The position numbers and the translations under genes were made by a program. Source: Engraulis encrasicolus (Eukaryota > Chordata > Actinopteri > Clupeiformes > Engraulidae). Taken from it: 64,000 nucleotides of DNA. The stretch is taken from the NCBI RefSeq assembly GCF_034702125.1, contig NC_085865.1, positions 51,130,978 through 51,194,977 of the forward strand. The letters run 5' to 3'. The notes under the pieces are model-generated. The model was not told the origin of the DNA and searched no databases. It saw only the letters and a program-made list of their open reading frames with translations. Shown piece by piece: positions 24,329 through 36,254 of this stretch (the stretch's first letter is position 1; every line of letters begins with the position of its first letter).

Positions 24329-24381
<53 letters not shown>

Positions 24382-27300
24382 CTGTGTGTCTGTGTGTCTG
24401 TGTGTCTGTGCCTGTTGCTGTCGAGCAACAGTATAGCCAAGTAATACAACAAGCAATGGTTGGACTGTTATCCTTATTGTAAGTTGTGTGATTTCAAAGT
24501 TAAGCCATGTTGGGTTTTTTTTTAACAGCTTTTATTTAGCATAATAGCTTAACTATATAAGGGTGTTTTCACACCTAGTCCCTTTCAGCTATTTAAGTGA
24601 ACTCAGACCTGTGACTCACCATTTTCTGTGCATATGTGAACAAGTGAAGAAGCGTACCCAGACCCTTCATGAACCGCGCTGAGACCTGTATTGACGTGGT
24701 CTCAGTACGGTCCGCTTATTAGTACTCACAAGTTACACTGTATTCCCCAACAGTACTATGAACTAGAAAAGTTTACGCTGTAGTACTCAATATTGCAAAA
24801 ATGTCCAGATGACATACACATTTTAGGTGTTCTCAACAGGTTTTCAGGTACCAATTAATTAACTCTGGTTTGCATTGTGTTTTTTAGTACAACTGACATC
24901 CTAACACAATGTCTTTGAGTTTGTAAATTGGAACTCTATCTGGCATATGAGTGGTTAGATGTCATGACAACAGCTGAGGCGACCATGGAGTAGTGGTTAA
25001 ACAGCTGGTCTTCAAACTCAAAGGTTGCAAGCTCAATCCCCAACATGGACATAACCTTACCTACTTTCATACTTCCTGGAACATGGTATGAAAATGTTCA
25101 GATGGCCACCAGACCCATGACTCCAGTTTTTCAAATTTAATTTCGAGCGAAATTACAAAAGAAAAATGCTTAGGTAAAGCAAGACAATGTTTGAGCTGCT
25201 GTGGTCTGGATAGGGGAATGGCCACAAGATCAGAGGATTGCAGGTTTGAAAAAAGCACTCAAGTAGATATTTATTGTTTATTTTTCACGAAACTGTGAAC
25301 GTTACAAATTCTTTAAATCATGTCAATTGGAACTATATCTGACATATGAGACTATGGATGTCAGCATGTTGCGCTTGGGCAGTCATGGACTAACAGTTAA
25401 GCAGTTGGCCTTGAAACATGATGGTTTCAAGTTCTATTCCCAGCACGGGATGTTAGTAAAAAAAAAAAAAAAAATCACATTCAAGCATAATTGTCTTGGT
25501 ATGATGTCAGTTGGCCTGATTTGAAGTGGAAAGTAGCCTTTGTGTGAAACACATTTGACTGTTAATTATAAGTAAGTCCAATACTTTCTAACAAACAGTG
25601 CTAACTTTCTACAAATATAAAACCTACAGTTGAGTGGTGTAGGGGATAGTCCTCTGCATGTGGCCATATTGGCATGTCCTTATCTTGAGGTTGAGAGTTC
25701 GAATCCTAAGGCTGGGTCACTCACTTTTTTGGTTGTTTTAGTTGTTTTTTTATTGTTTACCAGCTTCTGCTTTGTGTAAAGAAGAACCCATTCATGTCAG
25801 AACCATAGAAACTCTATTTTATTAAAATGTAACATAAAATACAAACCTCTTTAAAAATGGTGAATCTGTCAATGGGGGATAGATTTACTCAACACCATGT
25901 GACCATCAAACCACGACTGACAACTTGGCATGTGTCTATCAACCTCACTTCAAGGTAAGAAAAGACCCATAAAAGTGTGTTGGTGTGTATGTGTAGTAGT
26001 TTACTATGTTGCTGTGTGTGGCCTTAGGTGCTCTTGATGCTACACTGTGTGTATGTTATGTTAGCAACTTAGCTTAGAATGTTAGCTACTGCTAGTTAGG
26101 CTAGCACTCTGTAGGCCTTTCATACAAATCTTTTTCTTGTATCATACATCTGCAGTGTATCATACATCTGCAGCGTTGTATTTTCATGATGACATACTGC
26201 ACATTGAACTTCTGTAGGCTATAAACCAGTGTAGCAAACCCAGTGTAGGGGCCTAATCCAACAAGTCCTCATGAAAGCCTTAAACTTATTAGGCTATTTA
26301 TGCTCCACAGGCAGCCGATATGGGACCACCAGAACTCTATGATCCATCAGCTCTACTCAACACTCCAAAGGATAAACAACTGACTGTGTTGTGAAGTCTG
26401 ACACTATTTTGGGAGAAATGTTATTGTAAGTTAGGCTATATGGATCTCCTTCAGCCACCAACTCCTAATAAAAGATTCAGAAATGGACAACAAATAAATG
26501 ACTAAATTGCCTAATGTGTTGAGGTTGATTCTTTGTAATGTATTGACTGTTGACTGTATAGACTGGGTCTAAATTTTTGAACAGATTGTTGTGTATTGTA
26601 TGATTGTTGTGTTATTGTCTACTGTTTTTGTTTGTCAACGACATGGAACCAAATTTAAAAAACTTGACATAAAGCATTGTTCACGTTTGTGGAATTAAAG
26701 CTCATGTTATATTTGGTTTAAACAGAGGGGTGGTAGCCTAGTGCATTAGTATAAACCAACCAATCAATAAACCGACCAAGATTTTATTTTGGCCCTAAAA
26801 TGGGAAAACATAAAACTTTTAATTTTGAAATCAAAAACTTAGAGCCAATATAACAAAAAAATGCTGTGCTTGTTTACTTTAAAATTGTAACTCTCTGCTA
26901 AGTACTAATTGCATTGATTTTTGCATCATTCTCGAAATATTTATGTCAATGGAGCATGTTAGATCTTTGAGTACCAGCTACTAAAACATTCAAGATTTAA
27001 TTTTTTCTCATAACATTTGTTTTCACATAACTTGTCTGATTTTTTGTAAGACTTACGTAAACGTTTTAGTTTTCAACTCAAACCTTTTGTGTAAACCATT
27101 GTTTCTGTGCATTTTAGACTTTGGAGTACATATTGACTTGGGCTGCTAAAAACTAAAAATCTAATTATGGAATTAATGTTTTCAGTCATTTCAAAGTTTT
27201 TGATCATCTTCTTGAAGATTTTGTGTCCTTCATATGCATGAATGTATGTAGTATTTACATAAAACATTTGGTCACAAAACAAAAACTTTAACGGGAATAA

Positions 27301-29654
27301 TTTTCCACAAAAGTTTTGAGTTAATGGAACATGTTGGGGTTTACAGTGTACACTTGTGACAAGGTGTAGTCACTTCTAGGGCTGGACTGGCTATCTGGTG
27401 TACCGGGCAAATCCCGGTGGGCCCTTGCGCGTCTCGGGCCCTCCCAGGGCCCGAAATAATATATACAAATTATTTTTGCATTGTATGCGCCTGTAAAAAT
27501 GACACATCAGAGCCCATTGGATGCTTCTCCTGATGCACATTGGGATTCACTTCAGGAGAGCTCTAAGGACCAGCTATGATCAAAAAGAGGACTGACACAC
27601 CAGAAAGAGCAGGTGTTTCTTTTTGTACACTCACAATATACAAAAACAGAACCGAGTCCTTTTGCTGTCGGTTCACTTTTTGGCCCCATTAAAGAGAACT
27701 GAGTTTGGTTCACTTAAAGGGGACTAGTAGGGTTTTCACACCTCCCCTTTTGTAATACACTCACAATATGAAAAAAAAACAGAACTGAGTCCTTTTGCTG
27801 TCGGTTCGCTTTCTGGTCCATTTAAAGAGGACTGAGTTTGGTTCACTTGGACACTGCAGGAAATGGTCAAAAAAGGTACTGCATGTTGCTCATTGAAACT
27901 GGGCTGTCTATTGCCAAATTTGATCTTTACATGAAAGTTTACTAGTGATAAACAAATATTTTCTAGTATGGTCCAAATACAGTCATTTTTGCAGCTAAAA
28001 ATGGCTATTTCTAGAAATTCAAAATGGCGGCCCATGGAGAAGATCCCCCTTTTCATGTATGAAAAGTGCCATTTTTCCAGTGGTAATGGATACTTAAAAT
28101 TTGATGGTGGTGGTAAGTATTCATGAAAAAGGTAACATTAGTGAATGGGCAGCATGCATTCTGGAAATAAACAACTAAAAATCTCACACAGTGTCCCTTT
28201 AAGTGATTACACCTGTCAGAACTCATAAGCGAACCGAACTGAGACCACATCAACAAAGGTCTCAGTACGGTTCGCTTCCGAGGGGTCTGGGTACGCTTTG
28301 GATCTGTGGCAAAAATGCTCACTACTCTGAGTTCGCTTAGGCGGCTCAAAGGGACCAGGTGTGAAAACGCTGTATGTTAATAAAGTTCTCAGTACAGTTC
28401 ACTTCTGAGGGGACTGGGTACACTTTGGAGCGTTCACATGTATGCAGGAAATGCTGAGTCAGGTCTGAGTTCACCTAAGTGGTTGAAAGGGACCAGGTGT
28501 GAAAACCCTATCATTTTCAGTATCATTAAGATATCAAAACATGGCGCTGGATTCCATTTCACAAGTTATTTCAAGCGTCCTTATTTCAAACTTCCGAAAT
28601 GGAATAAACAATGATCGAATAAGTAGCCTGCACGGACTGTCCTGCCCGACAAACATCTAACTTTTTATTTGACAAACAAAATCATTAACACTCACTGCAA
28701 GCTATCTCATAGGCATGTGGCAAATAACACTCCCTCCTTGTTTTTTGTTTTTTTTTTAATCCATTTTGACTACCGACTCTAGTAGGTCACATTACCAGCA
28801 TAGGTGACCACCCTCAAACTCCCACACTGGGTCGAGCAGTTCATTTTGCTGTCCGTACATGGTGCTCCATCGCCATCAGAGATACATTGGTGACAAGTCA
28901 GGGACAAGGCTGAAAAAAATAAAAAAGGAGAAACACAGATAAGTACAAGTGATGTGAATATACAACCTGCCTCTAAGGGTATTTTCACACCTGGTCCCCT
29001 TTAAGTGAACCAAAAAGTGAACCAAGAGCAAAAGGGCTCAATTCTGTTTTTGTTAATATTGTGAGTGTATCTCTCTCGTCATGTTAGGCTTTTAAGGTGA
29101 GCGAGTCTTTTTGATCTTTTTGATCTTTTGATATTTTTGTGCAAATCTTTTTGATCACACTCAGTCATCTAGAGTTCTACTTAATTGATTACACCTAGTC
29201 ACAAGTGCAGCTTGTCAGGACTCATAAGCGAACTGTACTGAGACAACGTCAATGAAGGTCTCAGTACGGTTCACTTCCAAGAGGTCTGGGTACGCTTTGG
29301 AGTGTTCACATATACACAGATCTGAGTTCACTTAAATGGCTGAAAGGGACCAGGTGTGAAAACCCTTAAAGCCACATGTTTCTTTGTTATTTGATGCTAT
29401 GTTTCGGTTCTTGGATAAACATGCTCAAGCCAGTTCAGATTATTACAGCCTATCTACAGTATCTAGACAGAACATTTTGTCTTGTTACAGTAATGTATTT
29501 CTTGCCATCTCCATTTCACTGTTATGCATGTGTGGCAAGGCTGACTTTGAAAATGAACAAAAACAAAAGACAAACAACATAACTGCATGACATAATACAA
29601 CTTACCTCCAGAGAACAGGCTGCTGATCACAAAGAGAAGCAGATGTCTTGCCAT
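21288..29654 (-). CDS. Two-domain Ly6/uPAR GPI-anchored protein (uPAR-like), five exons
   Basis: The coding exons on the minus strand are 29654-29606, 28909-28796, 23432-23286, 22909-22802 and 21532-21288 (stop TAA at 21290-21288). They total 663 nt, giving 220 residues. Every intron is GT-AG and phase 1. Exon 1 encodes the signal peptide (MARHLLLFVISSLFSGALS). Domain 1 starts LTCHQC and ends INSKCCKTDNCN. Domain 2 starts KECYTCTG and ends ITCCQGNVCN. Each domain has ten cysteines, the full Ly6/uPAR set. The C-terminus (SCAAITIILSVVISLLFH) is a hydrophobic GPI-anchor signal. This layout matches fish uPAR-like and phospholipase A2 inhibitor-like surface proteins; the ligand is unknown. Introns hold Tc1, MITE and LINE pieces. 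The start is the only ATG before the signal peptide, and a good acceptor (TTCTTCTGTCAG) at about 29709 suggests an upstream 5' UTR exon. Confidence 0.88.
22076..22747 (+). mobile_element. Tc1-like transposase C-terminal fragment in intron 4 of the uPAR-like gene
   Basis: The frame 22180-22548 includes NPLENLLNVIKRKLGDHKPS, the Tc1 block around the final catalytic residue (usual form NPIEN-W), with Trp replaced by Leu. The preceding 'EKDNAPATQLANQAV' block is in another frame. Its first ~65 bp derive from the TTAA-flanked MITE family found elsewhere in the window. It is 5'-truncated and inactive. Confidence 0.72.
23716..24009. mobile_element. 294-bp foldback MITE, GGTAACA termini, in intron 2
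   Basis: It begins GGTAACACTGTTTTGATGG and ends CCATTAAAATAATTTGTTACC. It folds along most of its length (arms rich in GTGTAATA/TATTACAC). Flanking 8-bp repeats are GGGCAAAT (23708-23715) and GGGCAATT (24010-24017), a 7/8 match. Termini and duplication length resemble the large foldback at 48658-50244. Confidence 0.75.
24115..24330 (-). mobile_element. LINE 3' end fragment
   Basis: A GTAGA repeat (24115-24134) followed by 'CTAATCCCGAGGGAAATGAAGG' is the reverse complement of a LINE-type 3' tail that also appears on the plus strand at about 43580-43622 ('TCCCTCGGGATCAATAAATG', then ACTCTACT). No coding part remains. Confidence 0.4.
24330..24410. repeat. (CT)n(GT)n microsatellite
   Basis: A CT tract at about 24330-24352 runs directly into GT and CTGTGTGT repeats up to about 24410, inside intron 2 of the uPAR-like gene. 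Confidence 0.9.
24560..24725 (+). mobile_element. Fragment of a MITE with TTTTCACACCTGGTCCC ends
   Basis: It begins AGGGTGTTTTCACACCTAGT and includes the 'AAGTGAACTCAGACC' and 'GTACCCAGACCC' modules seen in better copies at 27729-28367 and 28974-29368. It is truncated on the right. Confidence 0.6.
24905..25725 (+). repeat. Cluster of degenerate tRNA-like SINE heads, partly in tandem
   Basis: Segments at about 24980-25050 and 25370-25442 align with each other ('TGGTTAAACAGCTGGTCTTC' versus 'CAGTTAAGCAGTTGGCCTTG', then 'GGTT-CAAG-TC-ATTCCC') and share the upstream block 'TTGGAACT-TATCTG-CATATG', with a period near 400 bp. A further tRNA-like piece lies at about 25625-25715 (GAGAGTTCGAATCC). 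All keep B-box-like sequence but do not form a convincing tRNA cloverleaf. Confidence 0.5.
25726..27376. other. Intron 2 interior, nothing recognised
   Basis: AT-rich sequence of the long intron 2 (28795-23433). One minus-strand frame at 27073-27282 lacks any motif. No splice-flanked exon was seen. Confidence 0.4.
27377..27560 (+). mobile_element. Truncated left end of the same hAT family as 44-11822
   Basis: AGGGCTGGACTGG followed by 'GTACCGGGCAAATCCCGGTGGG' and the 'AGGGCCCGAAATAAT' module matches bases 45-135. The similarity continues to 'CCCATTGGATGCTTCTCCTG' and then stops. No matching right end is nearby. Confidence 0.65.
27729..28367 (+). mobile_element. TTTTCACACC-type MITE interrupted by a TTAA-flanked MITE
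   Basis: The outer element begins AGGGTTTTCACACCT and ends AGGTGTGAAAACGCT. Its middle is occupied by a second element (about 27849-28198) ending CACAGTGTCCCT before TTAA at 28199-28202. The uninterrupted copy at 28974-29368 has 'CTTAATTGATTACACC' at the same point, so the empty site is known. Partial further copies of the outer family lie at 27600-27728 and 28373-28508. Confidence 0.7.
28974..29368. mobile_element. 395-bp MITE with AGGGTATTTTCACACCTGG ends, intron 1
   Basis: The inverted ends AGGGTATTTTCACACCTGG and CCAGGTGTGAAAACCCT are bounded by TA on each side. It lies in intron 1 of the uPAR-like gene, about 60 bp from the exon 2 acceptor. It is the most complete copy of the family in the window. 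Confidence 0.7.
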
Positions 29655-29777
29655 TCTTGCTGCTGATGGCGTCGGTGTACTCAGAATACGTTTTGGGGAT
29701 AGGATACCTGACAGAAGAAAAGGTGTGGCTAGCTTAGATAGCCTACTCTGAAATTAGACACGCATATGCCTCACCCT

Positions 29778-29780
<3 letters not shown>

Positions 29781-29835
<55 letters not shown>

Positions 29836-29890
29836 GTCTGTGTCTGTGTCTGTGTGTGGGTGTGTGTGTGGGTGTGTGTGGGTGTGCGCG
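29781..29890. repeat. (GT)n microsatellite upstream of the uPAR-like gene
   Basis: GT repeats with interspersed CTGTGT and GGGTGT variants, about 130 bp upstream of the start codon at 29654 on the gene's own strand. It could lie in a 5' UTR intron or the promoter. Confidence 0.92.
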
Positions 29891-30880
29891 CGCATGTTTT
29901 TTTCTCTCTATTTCTATACCACATGCACATAACATAAGCAGAGCAAGTAATAGAGAAGAAAGCAACAGTAGTGCCCTAGTGCTTATATGTTCCTCCTTAC
30001 AGCAACAGCCAGGCAAGCCAAAGCCCTTTTAATGTGGCTACGTCTACTGTTTCTATTCTCTGTAGTTCTCAATTTCTTTGTTGTCCCAGGTGCATTTCCT
30101 GTAAACCTATCAAGTTAACGTTGAACTAATGTCTGATGCTTCGTTGACATCAATCAACCATATGACCTTATTTTTGAAGTTGTTTCAAAGGACAATCTTT
30201 CTAGGGAATGCAGTTTGTTGTGGAATGGTAAAGACAGAGACATGTGGTCTTCCATACCTTTCATTAAACCTGTTTGACGATAGTGTTTTTTAGTGAGTCA
30301 AGTGTAGAGAGAGAGATGAGGTGGGGTGAGATGGGGTATAGGGTTTAGATGAGGCAGATGAGGTTTGGGTGTCAGGAATGGGGCTTACAGGTATACAGTA
30401 TGAACAGTTATTAGCACCTCTATCCAAATATGACAATAAAGTGGTTTAGAATATCCATGACCTTTACAGGCTGCTGATACCCAAGGGGCTCATGGTAAAA
30501 CTGCAGGGTTTTCACTTTAGAAGGGATTCAATGACAGCATCACTGCCGGTGTTAGGGAAGTGACCAATGATTTCCAACTCCAAAAAAATGCTCAAAAACC
30601 ACCTGAAGGCATTAAAGCCTGCCAAATTTAAGCTAAATTGTAATGATTTTTATGGCCATAAATCTACAGAAAAACCTGCCCAAGCCCTTGTTTTTGCCTG
30701 TAGATGACCATCGGTAAATGCCCAATCTGGTAACCCCCCCCCCCCCCCCCCAAAAAAACAAAAAACAAAAAACAAAACCCCAATTATGCTGTGTACATGC
30801 CTAGATCCGAGTGCATAACAAACACCAATTTCCATAGGTTATTACAGAATGCACCATGTTCTTACAATTCAATTAAAATA

Positions 30881-32322
30881 CAAACCCCAACTCCATAGAA
30901 GTTGAGACGCAAGGTTAATTGTGAATAATGACAAAATACTGCCATTCTCAGAAGTCTGGTACTGACATTAGTTAGAGAACAGATCAGCCATCAAAACTGA
31001 CCAAAATTATTGTTTTGGGGGATATTCATGGATATGTAAATCCAACGTGTCTCAAAAGAGTTCGGATGGGGACAATAAAAGGCAGCAAATGTCGAGGAAG
31101 ACTAAAAACAAAACAAAAGACAACACTTAACAGTTAATAGCATTAACCGATGAGATGATTTTATATAAAAACAGTGTTGATTCCTATCTTAGACATGATT
31201 TCAACAGCTTCAATGGTATGTGTATTCCTTGTCATGTTTTGCAATGTTTTCCTTTCTGTAGCGCTTACAGTGTGACAGGTCTTGACCAAAAGCCTGCCAT
31301 TTTATGTCCTGCTTGTCCTTATGTTGGAGTTAAACTGTTAAAACATAGTGGAGAATACAATTTGTCCTACTATGTGGCAGTAACTGAAGATCTCTCTTCA
31401 AAATATATAGCACGAGTGGCTTTTCATGCTGTTTAAAACCCATTTATTTATTTCAGTACTATATTCAATTCTACAGGTGAGTTAGAACAGCTTAACCAAT
31501 GTACGACTGCACCCCCATGCTGTCATGGAGGCTGACTTTTGAAGTTAGCACTAACACAACTTGCATGGTCAATTTTCACTGTAGCAGAGGATGTGTAGGA
31601 CTCTATTATTTTAAAAAAGAATTGACTTCTGCAACTGCTTTTCACTTGCCTGGTTAACACCAGACCTAATCACAAGTGAGATTAGGTCTGGGGAGTTGCC
31701 TATTGTAAATTCCGTATGGGGCCGGAATACTTGGCTATTATGACACACTGCCCTGCTCTCTGATTTCAGATCGAAACGATTGTGTAGAACTAAAGGCAGT
31801 GTGGGAGTTCCCAGGCTAGCTTTTCACTAGCTGTAATTCTCGGAGTGCTAAGTGAGACTACAGCCAATAGCCTATATATTTCATGATGTCATGAACCTAT
31901 ACAGTGATTTTAATGACAAAAATATGTCTTATACACTCAATCACGGTAAATCAAGGGAATTCACTGCATCTTTAATTCTAAGTGACTCAGCCTCTCTGTG
32001 ATTGTCTTATATCTGGACATTAAAATTGTTAATCAGTACAATTCATTTTGAAATGTTCTTCCTTGTTGTTTTATCTTATTTGGATGTTTATAACATTTCA
32101 CTGATCCCCGTCCAAACTTATTTGAGACGTGTTGCAGTTATCAAATTAGAAATGAGTACATATGTCCCCTAAAACAATATTTTTTTCTCGGTTTTAACAC
32201 TTGATATGTTGTCTTTTCACTATTCTCCATCTAATGAATGTATTGAATGTTTTGAAAATGATAGCATTTTGATTTTATTCTCAGTTTACCAAACGTCCCA
32301 ACTTCACCGGAGTTGGGGTTTG
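30881..32322. mobile_element. TA-flanked TIR transposon with CAAACCCCAACTCC ends
   Basis: It begins CAAACCCCAACTCCATAGAA and ends ACTTCACCGGAGTTGGGGTTTG, with TA at 30879-30880 and 32323-32324. This end pattern recurs in fish Tc1/mariner-type elements. A 172-bp element is nested at 31647-31818. A related internal piece lies near 34170-34340. No transposase is recognisable. Confidence 0.72.
31647..31818. mobile_element. 172-bp nested element, GCCTGG/CCAGGC termini, 10-bp duplication
   Basis: It begins TGCCTGGTTAACACCAG and ends GTTCCCAGGCTA. Flanks are GCTTTTCACT at both 31637-31646 and 31819-31828, a 10-bp exact repeat, longer than the 8 bp usual for hAT. Confidence 0.7.
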
Positions 32323-33217
32323 TATATAGCAGCTCATTCTGTAATAATTTCTGCATTCTGTAATAATGTATTACAAAGTGAGAAAATGTTACTTGTGTTT
32401 CACAATGTGTTCAAGAAATGATTACATAATCTGGTGTTATCACGGAATGCATTGATACAACAATGCTGGGTCTGCAATCTTTCTTTTATTCACCTGCTGC
32501 TATGATATTGTGTCCAATGGAAATAAATTTGGCAATTTCCCACCCATAAAACATACACATACCCGTCCATCTGCCTCAGAATGTTGGCATAGGCAGAGGG
32601 TGGCATCTATATCACTACTGCTGAAACTTAACCCACTGGCATCCTGCATCGCAGGTGTCAGTTGACTGTGGTCATCCTCCATTTCTCCATCCTGGTTGCA
32701 CTCTGTTCTTGGAAGAAGTGAAAAGTTCTGGCACAGCTGCTTTATAAGACCACCACAGTTGCCCGCCAGTCTCTGCCAGCATATAGGTAACACATGACAT
32801 CTGACTACAAGGACATATTTTCTAATGGTTGAGAGAGTTTAAAATGCATTGCTGACTATGTGCAGTTTGTGCAGATTATGTATTCTGCATTTAATAAACT
32901 ATTATTGATTATATTTTTTTTCATCCAAAAAAAATGTAGAAATCCATGCAGTCTGTGCTTGTCTGTGAGCACCCCTGAGGGTGTTACCATACCAGAAAAT
33001 GTTGTATATTGAATAGTTGAATATTCTTGTCCTCCATGCATGATCATACCCCCCACATGGACACTCCAAAATTCAACAAATATTACGGACTGGGTCACAA
33101 AGGTTAATATGTTACTTTTTTAAAAACGAGATAACGTTGTGCTCAGATGTTAACTTTTATTTTTATGCTTTGTCTCTTTACCGCAACACAGTTCATAGTG
33201 TATAACCTGTCTCTTAA
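32323..33217. other. No gene recognised
   Basis: Two minus-strand frames (32500-32793, 97 codons; 32856-33098, 80 codons) lack known motifs. The first has 'DASGLSFSSSDIDATLCLCQ' but no convincing splice context. Confidence 0.35.
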
Positions 33218-33795
33218 AGGAACCGTCCACCCTTTTTATTTTCACATATTTTCAGTATATCCAAATATTACACATGAATGTGCATAAAATTTCACATTCA
33301 CATTCACATTCTTCTCAGTGTGTTCAGTACTTAGATTTATTACAATTAGAATTATTAGCATAGCTTAGCATAATCACTGGAGGTAAATGTTACCATTAGC
33401 ATCAAGCCACAACTGATCACTGGATGGACTTAAGTTCATTTTGCACTCTGTTGAATTTAACTAATTCTAAAGTGGTTTATAAGTACATGTCAAGATGCTT
33501 TATTTGGTACTATAGGCTCCCATTGCGACTGTTAACCCCTTAGCGCAGAGATGTTATACCCTTACTTTCACGAAAATTGTAATGGCTATCAATCTGTTAC
33601 TCAAGACTCTCCGTATTGTCATAGCAATGTTGTTATGATGTAGTTGAGTATGTTCAACAAATAGTGCATAGGCCCGCCAGCGACCCCATAAGAGGCTACT
33701 CAAGGCCCTGAAAAAAAAATCTTATGTAGCCTACTCATATTTACTTAACTAGGCCTACATATAAGCAATTTCCTGAAATGAGGTGGACTGTTATT
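33218..33795. mobile_element. TTAA-flanked MITE, 578 bp
   Basis: It begins AGGAACCGTCCACC and ends GGTGGACTGTTATT, with TTAA at 33214-33217 and 33796-33799. TTAA duplications are typical of piggyBac- and Kolobok-type elements. No coding sequence is present. Confidence 0.7.
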
Positions 33796-34511
33796 TTAAG
33801 GATTTTTCATTGAAAAAATTGCATGTATAATTTTTGTTGTTAATTCTATTTGTTAATACTAATTTGTTAATACTATTAATCTTTTTTTAACATAATTAAT
33901 CCAAACACCATAAACTAAAATAGTTTAGTGGTAGAGAGAATGGCTTTTGGAAATGAAATTCAATGTGTCATACATAAATGAGATTTATCACACAAGGATC
34001 CCAAGAAATTAAAGGAAAACCTCAGACCTCAAATCTCATCTAATCAGAATAATGTCTGCCTCACCTGAGTCTTTGTTGAGCAGGATTAAAAGCTGACCAT
34101 GTCTGCCAGAGTGAAGCAGCACTGCACTCACAGTGCACAAAGCAAGAAAATCCAGGTTTCAGCTGGGGAAACAAGAACATTTAAAATTTGGCTCCAAAAG
34201 AATTGGGACAGGAGGAATAAAAACAGCAAGTGTTGAAGTGTTGAAATGTTGAACTCTACACAAAGGAGGACATACAGCAGTTCATTATGTTCTTTCTTTC
34301 CCTGGAGAGGATTTCAACAGCTCAACTGGTAGGTTTATTCGTGGCTCATTCCACACCATCTGAATAAATCACCATCCAGGTGCATCTCAACATATTTGGA
34401 AAATCTTACTGGGTGTTCCTCAGACACATAATCTGGACTGGCTCCAGCATGTTTATCCAAGAACCTTAGACACAGGATTGAAGCCCCTTTTCATGGAAAT
34501 GTGCTGTCACT

Positions 34512-35924
<1,413 letters not shown>

Positions 35925-36034
35925 TGTGTTTATACTATCACTATGGTATCAGTGAATGTGTCAGAGAAAGTATTTCAATTAATGTAGTATGATTTTTACT
36001 ACAGTGTGTGTGTGTGTGTGTGTATGTTTGTGGC

Positions 36035-36252
36035 GGTGGTCAGTGTTGGCAGAGAGGGAGGAGGGAGTTCAGCATCCTTAAGGCCTGCAGTATAAAACGT
36101 TTTGTGAGTCTGGTGGTTCTGGACCGTAGGCTTCTGTACCTCTTACCAGAGGGCAGGAGGCTCATCAGGTTCTGTGCTGGGTGCATCGCATCGCTCATGA
36201 TTGTGAGGGCTTTGAGGGTACGGTGGGTGGTGTAGATGTCTTGCAGGGAGGG
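36035..36252 (-). pseudogene. Non-LTR retrotransposon C-terminal fragment
   Basis: On the minus strand it reads LLPSGKRYRSLRSRTTRLTK then RFILQALRMLNSLLP. 'LLPSGRRYRS-RSRT-R' before 'A-R-LNS' is the C-terminal signature of some fish LINE polymerases. The family is not resolved. It abuts the L2-like LINE head to head. Confidence 0.5.
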
Positions 36253-36254
36253 GG

